The notes: generated by a model not told the origin, from the letters alone. A DNA stretch of 47,953 bases from Euryarchaeota archaeon UBA62 (GCA_002502095.1 DAPJ01000018.1:1-47953), one strand, 5' to 3'. Counted from the stretch's first letter, positions 33,582 through 42,549 are shown. Program-made: numbers and translations.

Positions 33582-35057
33582 TTATTGCTCAAATCTAGTA
33601 TTTCTCCGATCAATTATCGCGAGAGCGAATGCGATTAAGACAAGCAGCATCGTAGGGGCTGGAAGAAGGCCCGAATCGTCAACTCTCACCTCTGCAACAC
33701 CCTCATTGACTAATTCGCTAGTCCACATCGACGAATCTATCACTCTCTTCTGATAGTATAGGGCCCAAACCCCTTCGCTAGAAATCGGAGCACCTGTGAA
33801 ATCGAGAGTTGTGACCGTGCTATTTGTGGCGTTGACTGCGAAGCCGTAACCCGGGGTGGAGAAGTTGAAATCCGATTTCCTCTCATGAATATCCATAGAT
33901 CCTGTCACTTCCACAGGTTCATTCGACCCAGGGAGCCAAAACTCCATCGAATCCTCATCCTCGAAGTATAGAAGAGTGGCATTTGACGTACTCGAATGAC
34001 CTAGATTAGAAACGCTTAGACGCACTTTTCCGTCTTCAACCTCCAAGGAGTCGACAACAAGACGAGCTCTCCAGTACCATACATTCTCGATGAGGTAGTG
34101 CATCACATCCATCTCCTCACCTAGTCTGTCCGAGAGGGCTTCCACAGTCCCTAGCAGAAACTGCTCATCATCGGTCTCGAAGGTGAACGTCGGGTACCCC
34201 ATGATGCCATAGCCGTAATCTCGACTTGTTCCACAGTTGGGATAGAGTCCTTGATTAGCGTTACGAATAGGGATATCAGAAATATTTGAATTCACTTCGT
34301 CCCTAATATAGTGATACATTTCCCAGTCAGATGGTTGCTCTGGCCACTTTCCCCATGGGTAGAGCATGATCCAAACCCCAGTGTGCATTGTGATGTACAG
34401 GTCAGCATCAGGAACTACTTCGTTCATGTAAATCGAATTAGCAAGAGTCTCCGACTCACTGAATGCCGAACTTCCAGGTTGTGTGGAATCACAGGTGTTC
34501 CAGTAGTGGTCGTAGTTCCTATTCAAATCAACTTGATTGACGTTCCATCTAGTATCAAAGTCATTTCCATCTGCATTGAGCATGATCAGGATATGTAACT
34601 CAGTCTTAGCCAATAGATCAATTACCGCTTGATCACCATTTGCCCAGCCCTCGATATAGTATTCAGCTACTAGGAAGGCGAGCTCAGTGCCTAAGTGCTC
34701 ATTACCATGATGGCCCCCATCAATATATACCACCTCTTTCCGTTCCAGCTCACCTTCCCCTATTTCCTTGAAGTGCTCACATCCCTCGAATTCGCTAGAT
34801 AAACAAGCACCTCCCTCCCAATCAGAAATCTGCAACATCCAAATCTCCCTTCCAAGCTCAGTCTGTCCTATGCTGAACATCTCGACGATTTCAGGATAGT
34901 CATCGGACCACTCATTGAGATCTAGAGTTAGGGTTGCGTAGGAGTGATACCAATGCTCCTGGATAATATCAGGCTGACCAATCTGAGCAGAAACCACAGG
35001 GGATGCTGAGACCACCATCAAAGATGATAAAACTAAGACAGTCAACCATTGACGCAC
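33582..35057 (-). CDS. Secreted M14 zinc carboxypeptidase, membrane-anchored
   Basis: 491 residues. A signal peptide (LTVLVLSSLMVVSASPVVSA) is followed by a full M14 domain: zinc ligands H117 and E120 in GGHHGNEH and H225 in YITMHTG, the substrate-binding NRNYDHYW (about 179-186), and the catalytic glutamate E294 in FTFETDDEQ. After a beta-sandwich-like region, the C-terminus has a hydrophobic helix, LLPAPTMLLVLIAFALA, then a basic tail, likely a membrane or sortase-like anchor. It digests peptides outside the cell. The start is GTG at 35057 with GAGGT immediately before it; no in-frame ATG would keep the signal peptide. Confidence 0.92.
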   Translation of the reverse strand: MRQWLTVLVLSSLMVVSASPVVSAQIGQPDIIQEHWYHSYATLTLDLNEWSDDYPEIVEMFSIGQTELGREIWMLQISDWEGGACLSSEFEGCEHFKEIGEGELERKEVVYIDGGHHGNEHLGTELAFLVAEYYIEGWANGDQAVIDLLAKTELHILIMLNADGNDFDTRWNVNQVDLNRNYDHYWNTCDSTQPGSSAFSESETLANSIYMNEVVPDADLYITMHTGVWIMLYPWGKWPEQPSDWEMYHYIRDEVNSNISDIPIRNANQGLYPNCGTSRDYGYGIMGYPTFTFETDDEQFLLGTVEALSDRLGEEMDVMHYLIENVWYWRARLVVDSLEVEDGKVRLSVSNLGHSSTSNATLLYFEDEDSMEFWLPGSNEPVEVTGSMDIHERKSDFNFSTPGYGFAVNATNSTVTTLDFTGAPISSEGVWALYYQKRVIDSSMWTSELVNEGVAEVRVDDSGLLPAPTMLLVLIAFALAIIDRRNTRFEQ

Positions 35058-35085
35058 ACCTCACTGAGACGGTACCGAGATACAA

Positions 35086-36021
35086 TCATTCTCCTGTTTC
35101 GCTCAGAAATCTCGCAATATGGCATGAAATAATCTTGGTTGCAATCAGTGCGGCATTGAATTCAGTCAGAGGACCATCCTTCCCAGGCGCTATCTCGTTT
35201 ACATCTGCTCCTAGAACCCTGATGCCCGGAGAAGAAAAGATACTCTCTATCACTTCAACTGCAGCCCAATGAGATAGGCCTCCAGGAACTGGCGTACCGG
35301 TAGATGGTACTAACTTCCCATCAAGCCCATCTATATCGAAGGTGATCCAGACATACCCATCAATTTCTGCGATACTCTCGAGCATGTCTTTCCAACCCCC
35401 GTCTCCCTCTAGGATGCCCAGTATATCTCTGGCATACCATGTCTCTACCCTTTCGTCTTCCAACGAGAATCTCGCCTCTTCCTTAGACAGGGCCCTGGTG
35501 CCAATCTGAATGACCCTCCCAACACCCGTATCAAGCGATCTCCTGATGGCAGTCCCATGGGAGTATCTCTCTCCTTGAAGCTCATCTCTGAGGTCAGCAT
35601 GGGCATCAATTTGAATCAACGTTAATCGAGAGAGATCCCCCTGTAATTCTGGGTGATCTGATAATGCTTCCATAATAGGAGGTAAGATGCCATGCTCACC
35701 TCCTAGTATCATAGGAAATATTTCTCCTACCCACTCTGAGAAGTATTCACGGATTGAGTCTAACTGCTCCATTAGGGTTCCAGCTTCAGAACTCCATGGC
35801 TCTGCAGTAAGGAATGAAAGTCCACAGGGGAGCTCTTCGGGAAGTAGGGGGTCATACAATTCGACTTGAGTACTAGCATCTATGCAAGCTGAAGGACCCA
35901 TCTTCGTACCTTCAATCCAACTAGTGGTCATCTCGAAAGGTATTGGAAGAATTACAACGTCCCATGGTCCTTCATCACTCTCCTCGAGCCCCAGAAAACC
36001 AGTCCGCCCATCATTCTCCAT
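35086..36021 (-). CDS. speB: Agmatinase/arginase family ureohydrolase
   Basis: 311 residues from ATG 36021 (MENDGRTGFLG); an earlier in-frame ATG at 36060 is possible. The manganese ligands of ureohydrolases are all visible: LGGEHG near 110, IQIDAHADLRD near 140, YSHGTAIRR near 155, and WITFDIDGLDGK near 220. PSTGTPVPGGL is the usual substrate-loop motif. It most likely turns agmatine into putrescine plus urea, giving polyamines, but the arginase or formiminoglutamase alternative cannot be excluded from sequence alone. It lies 28 bases upstream of the carboxypeptidase gene, so cotranscription is likely. Confidence 0.9.
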   Translation of the reverse strand: MENDGRTGFLGLEESDEGPWDVVILPIPFEMTTSWIEGTKMGPSACIDASTQVELYDPLLPEELPCGLSFLTAEPWSSEAGTLMEQLDSIREYFSEWVGEIFPMILGGEHGILPPIMEALSDHPELQGDLSRLTLIQIDAHADLRDELQGERYSHGTAIRRSLDTGVGRVIQIGTRALSKEEARFSLEDERVETWYARDILGILEGDGGWKDMLESIAEIDGYVWITFDIDGLDGKLVPSTGTPVPGGLSHWAAVEVIESIFSSPGIRVLGADVNEIAPGKDGPLTEFNAALIATKIISCHIARFLSETGE

Positions 36022-36143
36022 GCACTCTCGTCTCTGCAATCTAGAATAACGACTTCGCATACATAATCACCTTATTTTGAAGTGTTCAGTCAGACCGTTG
36101 AAATAGAGCGCCCTCCCCTGTGTGCATGTCTGGAGGCGTCGCG

Positions 36144-36560
36144 ATGGGTTTGACACTAGCACAACTTACTTCTGCAATCAGAAGCAAGGTTGACTCCGAT
36201 ATGGAAGTTGTTGTCGCAGAGTCAATCGCCGAGCATGCCCTAGGTTTCTTCGGCTTCTCAAATAGGATTATCGACAATGCTCTGGAGCCTACTGATAGAA
36301 ACCTGTTCTACCAACTCCAAGACTACGATCTATTGACAACAGAGTCAGAGGAAACAACTCTCTGGGACGGAAGAGAGTGGAGGATTCACTATTGGAGGTT
36401 CAAGGCCAATGCAGAGGAGTTTGCTAGAGCAGCCGCAGAAGCAGCATTACTGAACCAGAAAGATAAGGATCCCTACTCAGATGTGTATGACGATGTCCCG
36501 GTTTCCCTATGGAAGGAAAGATCAGGCGAAGATGATGACTACGAAGAGCCTCTATTCTGA
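36144..36560 (+). CDS. DUF6015-like hypothetical protein
   Basis: About 138 residues, helical and acidic. EHALGFFGFSNRIIDNALEPTDRNLFYQLQDYDLL resembles a small archaeal domain family that I recall as DUF6015 (recognition from memory). That part is followed by DGREWRIHYWRFK and a charged tail. No catalytic residues, cysteines or membrane segments are visible. GGAGG at 36132-36136, seven bases before ATG 36144, decides the start over upstream GTG/ATG codons. Its 3' end overlaps the start of the acyltransferase gene, so the two form one transcription unit. Function unknown. Confidence 0.7.
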   Translation: MGLTLAQLTSAIRSKVDSDMEVVVAESIAEHALGFFGFSNRIIDNALEPTDRNLFYQLQDYDLLTTESEETTLWDGREWRIHYWRFKANAEEFARAAAEAALLNQKDKDPYSDVYDDVPVSLWKERSGEDDDYEEPLF

Positions 36561-37809
36561 TACTACGGAGAGGCGCCATGATGTGGACTGGCTCAGAGTT
36601 ATTCTATTTGGCCTACTGATTTGGTTCCACTTTGTGGTCTTCTATCCTTACCAGCCAGAGGGCCTACTTGCTCTTCCGTACTACTTCATAGTCTCAGTAA
36701 TGCATCAATGGAGACTAGCCGCATTATTCGTAATCTCTGGCATGGGTACCGCCTTCGCTCTTAGAAGAAGAACATGGAAACAGTATGTCAGAGAGAGAGG
36801 GTCAAGACTGGGCCTTCCGCTGCTTTTCACTGTCTACATCCTTTTTTTCGGAATTTTTGAGTTTACTGAGAAGACGACTCTACTGTTTACAGTTTTCCCG
36901 GGTAGTGAGGAAATGCCTTATGGCCATCTCTGGTTTGTCTATAATTTACTAATTTACTCGATTATTCTGACACCATTTTTCTTTCATGTGAAGGCAAACC
37001 CAGAAGGCCTCATGATGCGAATGACCCGATCAGCTATGAATATTAGAGGAGGTCTTGGAATTCTGATTATTCCTCCTATTTTCCTTTCAATAAATGGAAT
37101 ACTGTTCAAACCATGGGAATTTGGAGAGGTAGGTATGTGGTGGGAATTCCCTCGATATATGATATATTTTCTATTCGGCTTCCTTATGATTTCTGTGAGG
37201 AATGAGTACTTCGAAGCATTAGACAAGATCAGGATTTCATCATCTATTTTGACGCCTATTTTAGCAGTGTCATGGTTCATTGTTAGCAATACAAGCGGAA
37301 TTCCTGATGTCATGGAAGGTGGGTGGGTGGACGAAGGATACCCTCCGTTCTCGTTTAATGCTACCATGGCGTCTATCATTCAGTCCTTCCATGCATGGTT
37401 TTGGTGTTTGCTCATTTTCACGTGGTCATCAAAGATTCTCAATCATCCAAACAAATATCTGGCATATCTGAACGAGTCAGTTTATCCAACATATATCGTT
37501 CACATGCACGTTACCATACCAATGATAGCAATTCTTGCCATACTTGGAGTTGGATTCTTTCCTGCAATGATTATTGCCACTCCCATGCTTATTGTTGGCG
37601 TATTGTCCTGTTTCGAGATAGTTAGGAGAGCAACATTATTCAGGCCATTTTTTGGAATCAAGGGCGGACAAGAAAAGGTAATGCAACTATTCCCCTTCAA
37701 CTCAACTCAAGAAAAGCCATTGACTGTTCTTTTCGCACTATTTTCACACAGTCTGACGTTAGGAATGGTTATTGTACTAATGCTATTGCTTGGGATATTG
37801 GGTGGTTGA
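36532..37809 (+). CDS. Acyltransferase family 3 membrane protein
   Basis: About 425 residues with around ten transmembrane helices. The N-terminal RRHDVDWLRVILFGLLIWFHF is the acyltransferase-3 signature, with the conserved H and D before helix 1, and ALFVISGMGTAFALRRR is the usual second block. HLWFVYNLLIYSI, near residue 140 from this start, also fits. The family moves acyl groups to sugars or lipids of the cell surface. It overlaps the DUF6015-like gene by 29 bases, and another in-frame ATG three bases later is possible. The surface-protein gene begins one base after its stop. Confidence 0.83.
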   Translation: MMTTKSLYSDTTERRHDVDWLRVILFGLLIWFHFVVFYPYQPEGLLALPYYFIVSVMHQWRLAALFVISGMGTAFALRRRTWKQYVRERGSRLGLPLLFTVYILFFGIFEFTEKTTLLFTVFPGSEEMPYGHLWFVYNLLIYSIILTPFFFHVKANPEGLMMRMTRSAMNIRGGLGILIIPPIFLSINGILFKPWEFGEVGMWWEFPRYMIYFLFGFLMISVRNEYFEALDKIRISSSILTPILAVSWFIVSNTSGIPDVMEGGWVDEGYPPFSFNATMASIIQSFHAWFWCLLIFTWSSKILNHPNKYLAYLNESVYPTYIVHMHVTIPMIAILAILGVGFFPAMIIATPMLIVGVLSCFEIVRRATLFRPFFGIKGGQEKVMQLFPFNSTQEKPLTVLFALFSHSLTLGMVIVLMLLLGILGG

Positions 37810-37810
37810 T

Positions 37811-40800
37811 TTGAGTACGGAGGCGCTTCAGTCAAAATTGGCGATTCTATTGACATCAATATTGCTACTCAGTATTCCTACTAGTATGGTCTCGGGCCAG
37901 TCATCAGTAATCAGGGAATGTGAGATTCTGGTTGATTGGGACTATCAGGTTAATTGGTTGGAGGAACCAGATGAGGAAGGACAATTTTTCTCAGTCGGTT
38001 ATATCCACAGATATCGTGTAGTTTTTGATCCTGAATTTTCTCCCGGTTCTTCTCCAAGTGGCGTTTCTGTCGATGCTACTCATGTAGGTTTAGACAGCGA
38101 GATATCCCCTCTGAATATCTCATACATTAGTGCCGGGGGAGAGGTAGACATCGAGCTAGAATCCCAACCATTTTTCGGTGACAAAATTTTCGTAAACTTC
38201 TCTAGCTTGCAGTCTACATGTACAAGGTCTGTAACCGTTACCAATTGGAATCAACCAATCGAGGACCATGAGATCACAAGGGAGACCGTCTGGTCACTCG
38301 AAGGTGTAGACTCTGGAAATCAGAATATTGATTTTGAGGGGAGGGGCTGGCAAAAGAGACAGGGAGCTATCTTAGAATCCAATGAACTAGGAAACGGCTC
38401 ACTCCAGATGAATACAATGAATGGCTCAAACGGAATCATGCTCGACCTCTCTTTAGACAGAGTCTGGTTGAACGAATCATATGATGGCGATGAGCTCTTA
38501 GCTCAAGATTTTGAGATGATTGGTAACGGTACCATGGTTCTGAGAGAAGGGTATTCGGAAGGAGACTACGAAGAAGGTTTCACTGCTGAGATTTCAGTCA
38601 GTAGCGCCACAGTTAATCGCTCATGGCAAGATGACGAATTGTCTGAGAGAATTACTATTGAGGGCAATGGATGGCTATCTTTCAATGGTGGCGATAATAA
38701 TAGTTCAGGAGGAGGATTTGGCGAAATTCATACCTTCTTCTTCGAATCCTTGGACGAGGACGGTCAGAGAAGAGCTCAGAATTTTCAGCTAGAGGCCAAT
38801 GCATCAATGAGAATCTCAGGAGCCTCAGACTTCTTCTCATTCGAGTTAGATGATCTAATAATTAGAGAGAGGTGGTCTGATGACATTCGTGAAGAACAGT
38901 TCTTCAGAGCAACCGGCGGAGGCGAATTTGGATTCGAGATCGAGGATGATCAGTTTAGCATAGACGTGAATGGTACCATCCCTCTGATTCATCTGGAGTC
39001 CTCAGGAGGTGAGACAGTATCAGATACCATAATTGTCGACGGGACCTATGATGGCGATGCAGAGGGAAGCTTCGGTTTAGTAAGACAGATAGTAGATTCA
39101 GGAATACAGGAGAATTCAGAGGGTGTTAGATACGAGGTCGATAAAATTCAAAATGAGTTCTGGTTCAATGTTTCTGCAACTCCTTTCGGGCCAATATCTC
39201 AAGAGTTTGGAGCAGAGCATAATCTGACATATGAATTCACAGTTCCTCAGGAAGACTGGCGGAACAGGACTGTCAGACTACAGTATGTAGAGGATAATGG
39301 TACTGTTTCAGATGAATTCCCCCCGGAATCGCCAATCATTGAACAACCTACTAGGCCAGAAGCTAGTCCACTTATCTCTAACCAGATTTCAAGAGAGAGT
39401 GGAAAGTCACCTCAGAATGTGGTTCCAGGAGATAGGTTTGTTCTATTGGGAAATCCTTCCAATACTCTTGAGGTAACAATCAATTCAATCGCCGACAAAG
39501 AGATGGATGGCCATATTGTTGAAGCGGCTGAATGGACTGGAAGATTTGAATTCGAAGAGACAATGGCTTCAGGATTTTTTGTTAATGAAGGCCCGCTATC
39601 TGGTCTCCTGTACGAGGTTTCTAGATGGATAACATTGGAATCAGACGGGGAAAACCAATCAAATGATATTTATTTCCAGGAATATCAGAAAGTAGATAGA
39701 ATTCTATACCCATCAATAATCACTGCGGATGAGAACACTCCGCCTTCGCTTGAATTGGTCAGATTCAGAGAGGGATCCTTGCACACTGAGGGAGGGGCAT
39801 CACATATCGAGGTTTTAGTCAATGATGTAGATACGGATGTAGTAGCAGTTATTGTAGATCTTTCTTCTATTGGACTGGGGCTTGTAGATCTTTCTGATAG
39901 CGGAATGAAAGGAGATCTAACAATTCATGATGATGTCTGGACGGCACTAATTATCCATGAGGGCCTAGAATTTGGAGATTTTTACATTCCTGTTACAATC
40001 ATAGATTACTGGGTCGAAGTCAGTGAAATAGCAGAAATTAGTATTGCCAATCTGCCACCTAGGGTAATGTCAGCCTCCTTCTCTCAATCGTCAGCTATCA
40101 GAGGAGAAAATATTGGAATTTCAGTCGATGCCATTGATGGACATGGAGTCTCAGAGGTCATAGTAGATTTATTGGGATGGGGAGGGGATCTTTTCCCACT
40201 AGATTTTTCGGAGTCTTCGGGACTGTGGTCAGGAATATTCTCTGTCCCTACCTCAATTGCACCCGGAGAGAGAAATATACCACTGAGAATGTCAGATTCT
40301 CAGGGAGCCGAAACAACCACCCTCGGGTCAGGATTAGTTTCAGTGCTGAGGATTGATAATGAACATCCAAATCTATCTTTCCTGGAAGTATGGAGAGATG
40401 GGGCCCCCCAGTCTTTGATTTCCGATCAGGGAGAATTAGTTCACCCTGTGATGGTCTCTGAAGGAGGGGATCAAATTACACATCATATCGAGGCTACGAT
40501 TTCCGATTATGATGGCGTGTCTTCTGTTCAAGCCAAGATTGGCAGACTTGCAGAGATTGGAAAGTCTGAGCAATGGCTACTGATGGTAGATGACGGGACA
40601 TCAGGTGATAGACTCGCAGGGGATGGAATTTATTCACTGGAATTCACAGTCAGGCCAACCATTCCCGAGGGAGAAATAGAGATAAAAATAAGGGCCACTG
40701 ATATCTTCTTGTCCAGCACTCCACTAGAAGACCAGGGACATGTATTTTCAGTCTACACTTCCGAATGTTGTTCAGACGACTCCAGCTGGATTTCGAAAAA

Positions 40801-40894
40801 TTTGTCTTCAATCGTACTAGTCTCAACATTCTCTCTATTATTGCTCGGTATGGTGGCTGTAATTCTACAAATCAGAAAGTCAGACTTCGACTAA
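37811..40894 (+). CDS. Large secreted, membrane-anchored surface protein, beta-rich
   Basis: About 1,027 residues. A TTG at 37811, with GGTGG five bases upstream, gives MSTEALQSKLAILLTSILLLSIPTSMVSG, a signal peptide with cleavage near SGQ. No ATG would preserve it. The body is acidic and beta-rich with many N-glycosylation sequons. Two related blocks, SWQDDELSERITIEGNG and RWSDDIREEQFFRATGG, are spaced about 95 residues apart. The C-terminal half has Ig-like units, with VDDGTSGDRLAGDGIYSLEF near residue 930. One transmembrane helix (SSIVLVSTFSLLLLGMVAV) and RKSDFD close it. Likely a surface adhesin or envelope component; the family is unknown. Confidence 0.75.
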   Translation: MSTEALQSKLAILLTSILLLSIPTSMVSGQSSVIRECEILVDWDYQVNWLEEPDEEGQFFSVGYIHRYRVVFDPEFSPGSSPSGVSVDATHVGLDSEISPLNISYISAGGEVDIELESQPFFGDKIFVNFSSLQSTCTRSVTVTNWNQPIEDHEITRETVWSLEGVDSGNQNIDFEGRGWQKRQGAILESNELGNGSLQMNTMNGSNGIMLDLSLDRVWLNESYDGDELLAQDFEMIGNGTMVLREGYSEGDYEEGFTAEISVSSATVNRSWQDDELSERITIEGNGWLSFNGGDNNSSGGGFGEIHTFFFESLDEDGQRRAQNFQLEANASMRISGASDFFSFELDDLIIRERWSDDIREEQFFRATGGGEFGFEIEDDQFSIDVNGTIPLIHLESSGGETVSDTIIVDGTYDGDAEGSFGLVRQIVDSGIQENSEGVRYEVDKIQNEFWFNVSATPFGPISQEFGAEHNLTYEFTVPQEDWRNRTVRLQYVEDNGTVSDEFPPESPIIEQPTRPEASPLISNQISRESGKSPQNVVPGDRFVLLGNPSNTLEVTINSIADKEMDGHIVEAAEWTGRFEFEETMASGFFVNEGPLSGLLYEVSRWITLESDGENQSNDIYFQEYQKVDRILYPSIITADENTPPSLELVRFREGSLHTEGGASHIEVLVNDVDTDVVAVIVDLSSIGLGLVDLSDSGMKGDLTIHDDVWTALIIHEGLEFGDFYIPVTIIDYWVEVSEIAEISIANLPPRVMSASFSQSSAIRGENIGISVDAIDGHGVSEVIVDLLGWGGDLFPLDFSESSGLWSGIFSVPTSIAPGERNIPLRMSDSQGAETTTLGSGLVSVLRIDNEHPNLSFLEVWRDGAPQSLISDQGELVHPVMVSEGGDQITHHIEATISDYDGVSSVQAKIGRLAEIGKSEQWLLMVDDGTSGDRLAGDGIYSLEFTVRPTIPEGEIEIKIRATDIFLSSTPLEDQGHVFSVYTSECCSDDSSWISKNLSSIVLVSTFSLLLLGMVAVILQIRKSDFD

Positions 40895-40906
40895 TTAGAG
40901 ATAGAG

Positions 40907-40981
40907 TGGTACGAGTGCCGGGATTTGAACCCGGGTTCCGGCGTTGGCAACGCCGGGTGATAACCACTACACTACACTCGT
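40907..40981 (-). tRNA. tRNA-Gly (anticodon GCC)
   Basis: Read on the minus strand, ACGAGUG pairs with CACUCGU to give a perfect seven-pair acceptor stem. The D arm contains GUGUAGUGGUUAUCAC, the anticodon stem is CGGCG/CGCCG with loop UUGCCAA, and the T arm is CCGGG-UUCAAAU-CCCGG. The anticodon GCC is at 40946-40948. The discriminator base A (40910) is followed by CCA (40907-40909), so CCA is encoded or matches by chance. The mature tRNA without CCA is 40910-40981. A1-U72 replaces the more usual first pair of glycine tRNAs. It lies between the surface protein (12-base gap) and the ArsC-like gene. Confidence 0.95.
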
Positions 40982-41010
40982 GTGAATGTTGGGAAAGCAG
41001 AATCGCTTTT

Positions 41011-41388
41011 CTAAGCGTCGGTCTCTTTTTCGATTAAATCACTTAGCAATTCAATTATTGAATCTCTTGTTGATCTGTAGATTTCTAGTGGCTTTCCGTG
41101 AGGGTCATCGAGCCCCCAGTCGTAGTCAATACGAATATTCGGGCAATGAACCCCACACCCCATGCTGATTATCTTATCATAGCCATCTGTAACGATATCA
41201 TCTATCGACTTCGGACGAAGTCCAGCCGACTCTATTCCTTTCTCTTCTAATGCTATAATTGCATTTGGATTGACTTCACTCCCGGGGTGGGTTCCAGCAG
41301 AATCAGCAGAGTGTCCCAGACTTTTACATATGGCTTCTGCCATCTGACTCCTGCAAGTGTTCCCAACGCAGACGAATAGTACTTTCAC
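41011..41388 (-). CDS. arsC: Low-molecular-weight phosphatase / arsenate reductase (ArsC type)
   Basis: 125 residues with CVGNTCR (C7 to R13), the CX5R active site of low-molecular-weight tyrosine phosphatases and thioredoxin-linked ArsC. DWGLDDPHG near 90-98 gives the catalytic aspartate. C78 and C82 (MGCGVHCPN) occur where ArsC has its second and third redox cysteines, which favours arsenate reductase. No arsR or arsB gene is nearby. The start is GTG at 41388. Its minus-strand transcript continues toward the tRNA, 29 bases away. Confidence 0.85.
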   Translation of the reverse strand: MKVLFVCVGNTCRSQMAEAICKSLGHSADSAGTHPGSEVNPNAIIALEEKGIESAGLRPKSIDDIVTDGYDKIISMGCGVHCPNIRIDYDWGLDDPHGKPLEIYRSTRDSIIELLSDLIEKETDA

Positions 41389-41464
41389 ATATTTCCGAAT
41401 GAATATTACTAAATTAACCCATTCTCAATAGAAACCAGTTACAATTCAATAGAATAGCATTGAA

Positions 41465-41472
41465 GTATATGC
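41465..41472 (+). promoter_or_regulatory. Candidate TATA element upstream of the Mrp-like gene
   Basis: AAGTATAT around 41464-41471 lies about 20-25 bases before ATG 41489. This spacing gives a leaderless transcript, and no Shine-Dalgarno sequence is seen. The gap between arsC and this gene is 100 bases and holds nothing else recognisable. Confidence 0.35.
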
Positions 41473-41488
41473 GCTCTTGCCATGTATC

Positions 41489-42493
41489 ATGGCAGATTCA
41501 CCCGTGTCTCATCATACTCCCGACTCTCCTCCGCAAGAGGAAGCCAACTCTAATCAGAGAGCTCAGATGGAGCAGGCCTACCAGCAGATGCAAAGAAAGA
41601 TGAGGATGTCAAAAATGAGCGAGGGAATCCGTCATAAAATCATGGTCCTCTCTGGAAAGGGAGGTGTCGGAAAGACCACTGTAGCCACAGGTATCGCACT
41701 TTCTCTGGCACGAATGGGAAAGAAAGTCGGATTAATGGACATAGATATTACCGGCCCTAATGTACCTAAGATGCTAGGTATTGAGGGGACAGAGCTACAC
41801 ATAGAGGATGGACAGATATTCCCAGCAATAGGACCGCATGGGATAAAGGTCATTTCAATGGCATTCTTGATTGAAGATCCGGATAAGCCTGTCATTTGGA
41901 GGGGGCCAATAAAACTAGGCGCTATTCAGCAGTTCATCGGAGATGTAGCATGGGGGGAGCTTGATGCTCTTGTGATAGACTTCCCCCCGGGGACTGGAGA
42001 CGAACCACTGACAGTAAGCCAAACTCTACCTAATCTGGATGGAGTGGTTATAGTAACCACGCCTCAAGAAGTCGCACTTTTGGATAGTAGAAAGTCGATC
42101 AACTTCGCTAAAACAATCTCAGTCCCAGTACTTGGTGTTGTTGAGAATATGAGTGGATACACCCTTTCCGGTACAGCTGAAGCTGGTAGCCAGATATCCG
42201 TGATTGGCCCCAAGGGAGTGCCCATAGATATCACTGCCTCGCCCGAAGGAAAATGGTCCGTAACTCTAGATTTATTCAAATCAGGAGGGGGGGAGGATTC
42301 GGCAATGGAGCTCGAAGTCCCCTTCTTGGGTAGACTCCCCTTCGATCCTGGAGTTGTAAGAGGAGGAGATGATGGCGTTCATAGAATTGTAGCAGATCCA
42401 GAAGGAGAAACTGCACAATCTTTCAGCAAGGTCGTCGAGGAAATACTTTTGTCATTGGAAAAGGGTGACACTCATCAAGTGAAGATCACCTGA
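41489..42493 (+). CDS. mrp: Mrp/ApbC-family P-loop ATPase, cysteine-free with Ig-like insert
   Basis: 334 residues. The core is a typical Fe-S carrier ATPase: deviant Walker A SGKGGVGKTT (55-64), DIDITGPNVPKMLG, VIDFPPGTGDEPLT and VVENMSG. In normal members VENMSG is followed at once by a CxxC pair that holds the [4Fe-4S] cluster at the dimer interface. Here residues 224-261 instead read TLSGTAEAGSQISV through SPEGKWSVTLD, which looks like a bacterial Ig-like repeat unit. The normal sequence then resumes at LFKSGGG and VPFLGRLPFDP. There is no cysteine anywhere from ATG 41489. Cluster transfer by the known mechanism is therefore unlikely, although ATP binding looks intact. An upstream in-frame ATG at 41477 is possible. 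Confidence 0.85.
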   Translation: MADSPVSHHTPDSPPQEEANSNQRAQMEQAYQQMQRKMRMSKMSEGIRHKIMVLSGKGGVGKTTVATGIALSLARMGKKVGLMDIDITGPNVPKMLGIEGTELHIEDGQIFPAIGPHGIKVISMAFLIEDPDKPVIWRGPIKLGAIQQFIGDVAWGELDALVIDFPPGTGDEPLTVSQTLPNLDGVVIVTTPQEVALLDSRKSINFAKTISVPVLGVVENMSGYTLSGTAEAGSQISVIGPKGVPIDITASPEGKWSVTLDLFKSGGGEDSAMELEVPFLGRLPFDPGVVRGGDDGVHRIVADPEGETAQSFSKVVEEILLSLEKGDTHQVKIT

Positions 42494-42549
42494 AATAATC
42501 ATTTCAAGGGTCGAATTCATGTCAAATATGCTTCTCGGCAGGTATTGAA

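Noticed and set aside
41004..41017. Hairpin CGCTT-TTCT-AAGCG at the 3' end of arsC as a terminator
   Set aside because: The stem is five pairs, overlaps the stop codon, and no T-run follows on the transcribed strand; chance cannot be excluded.
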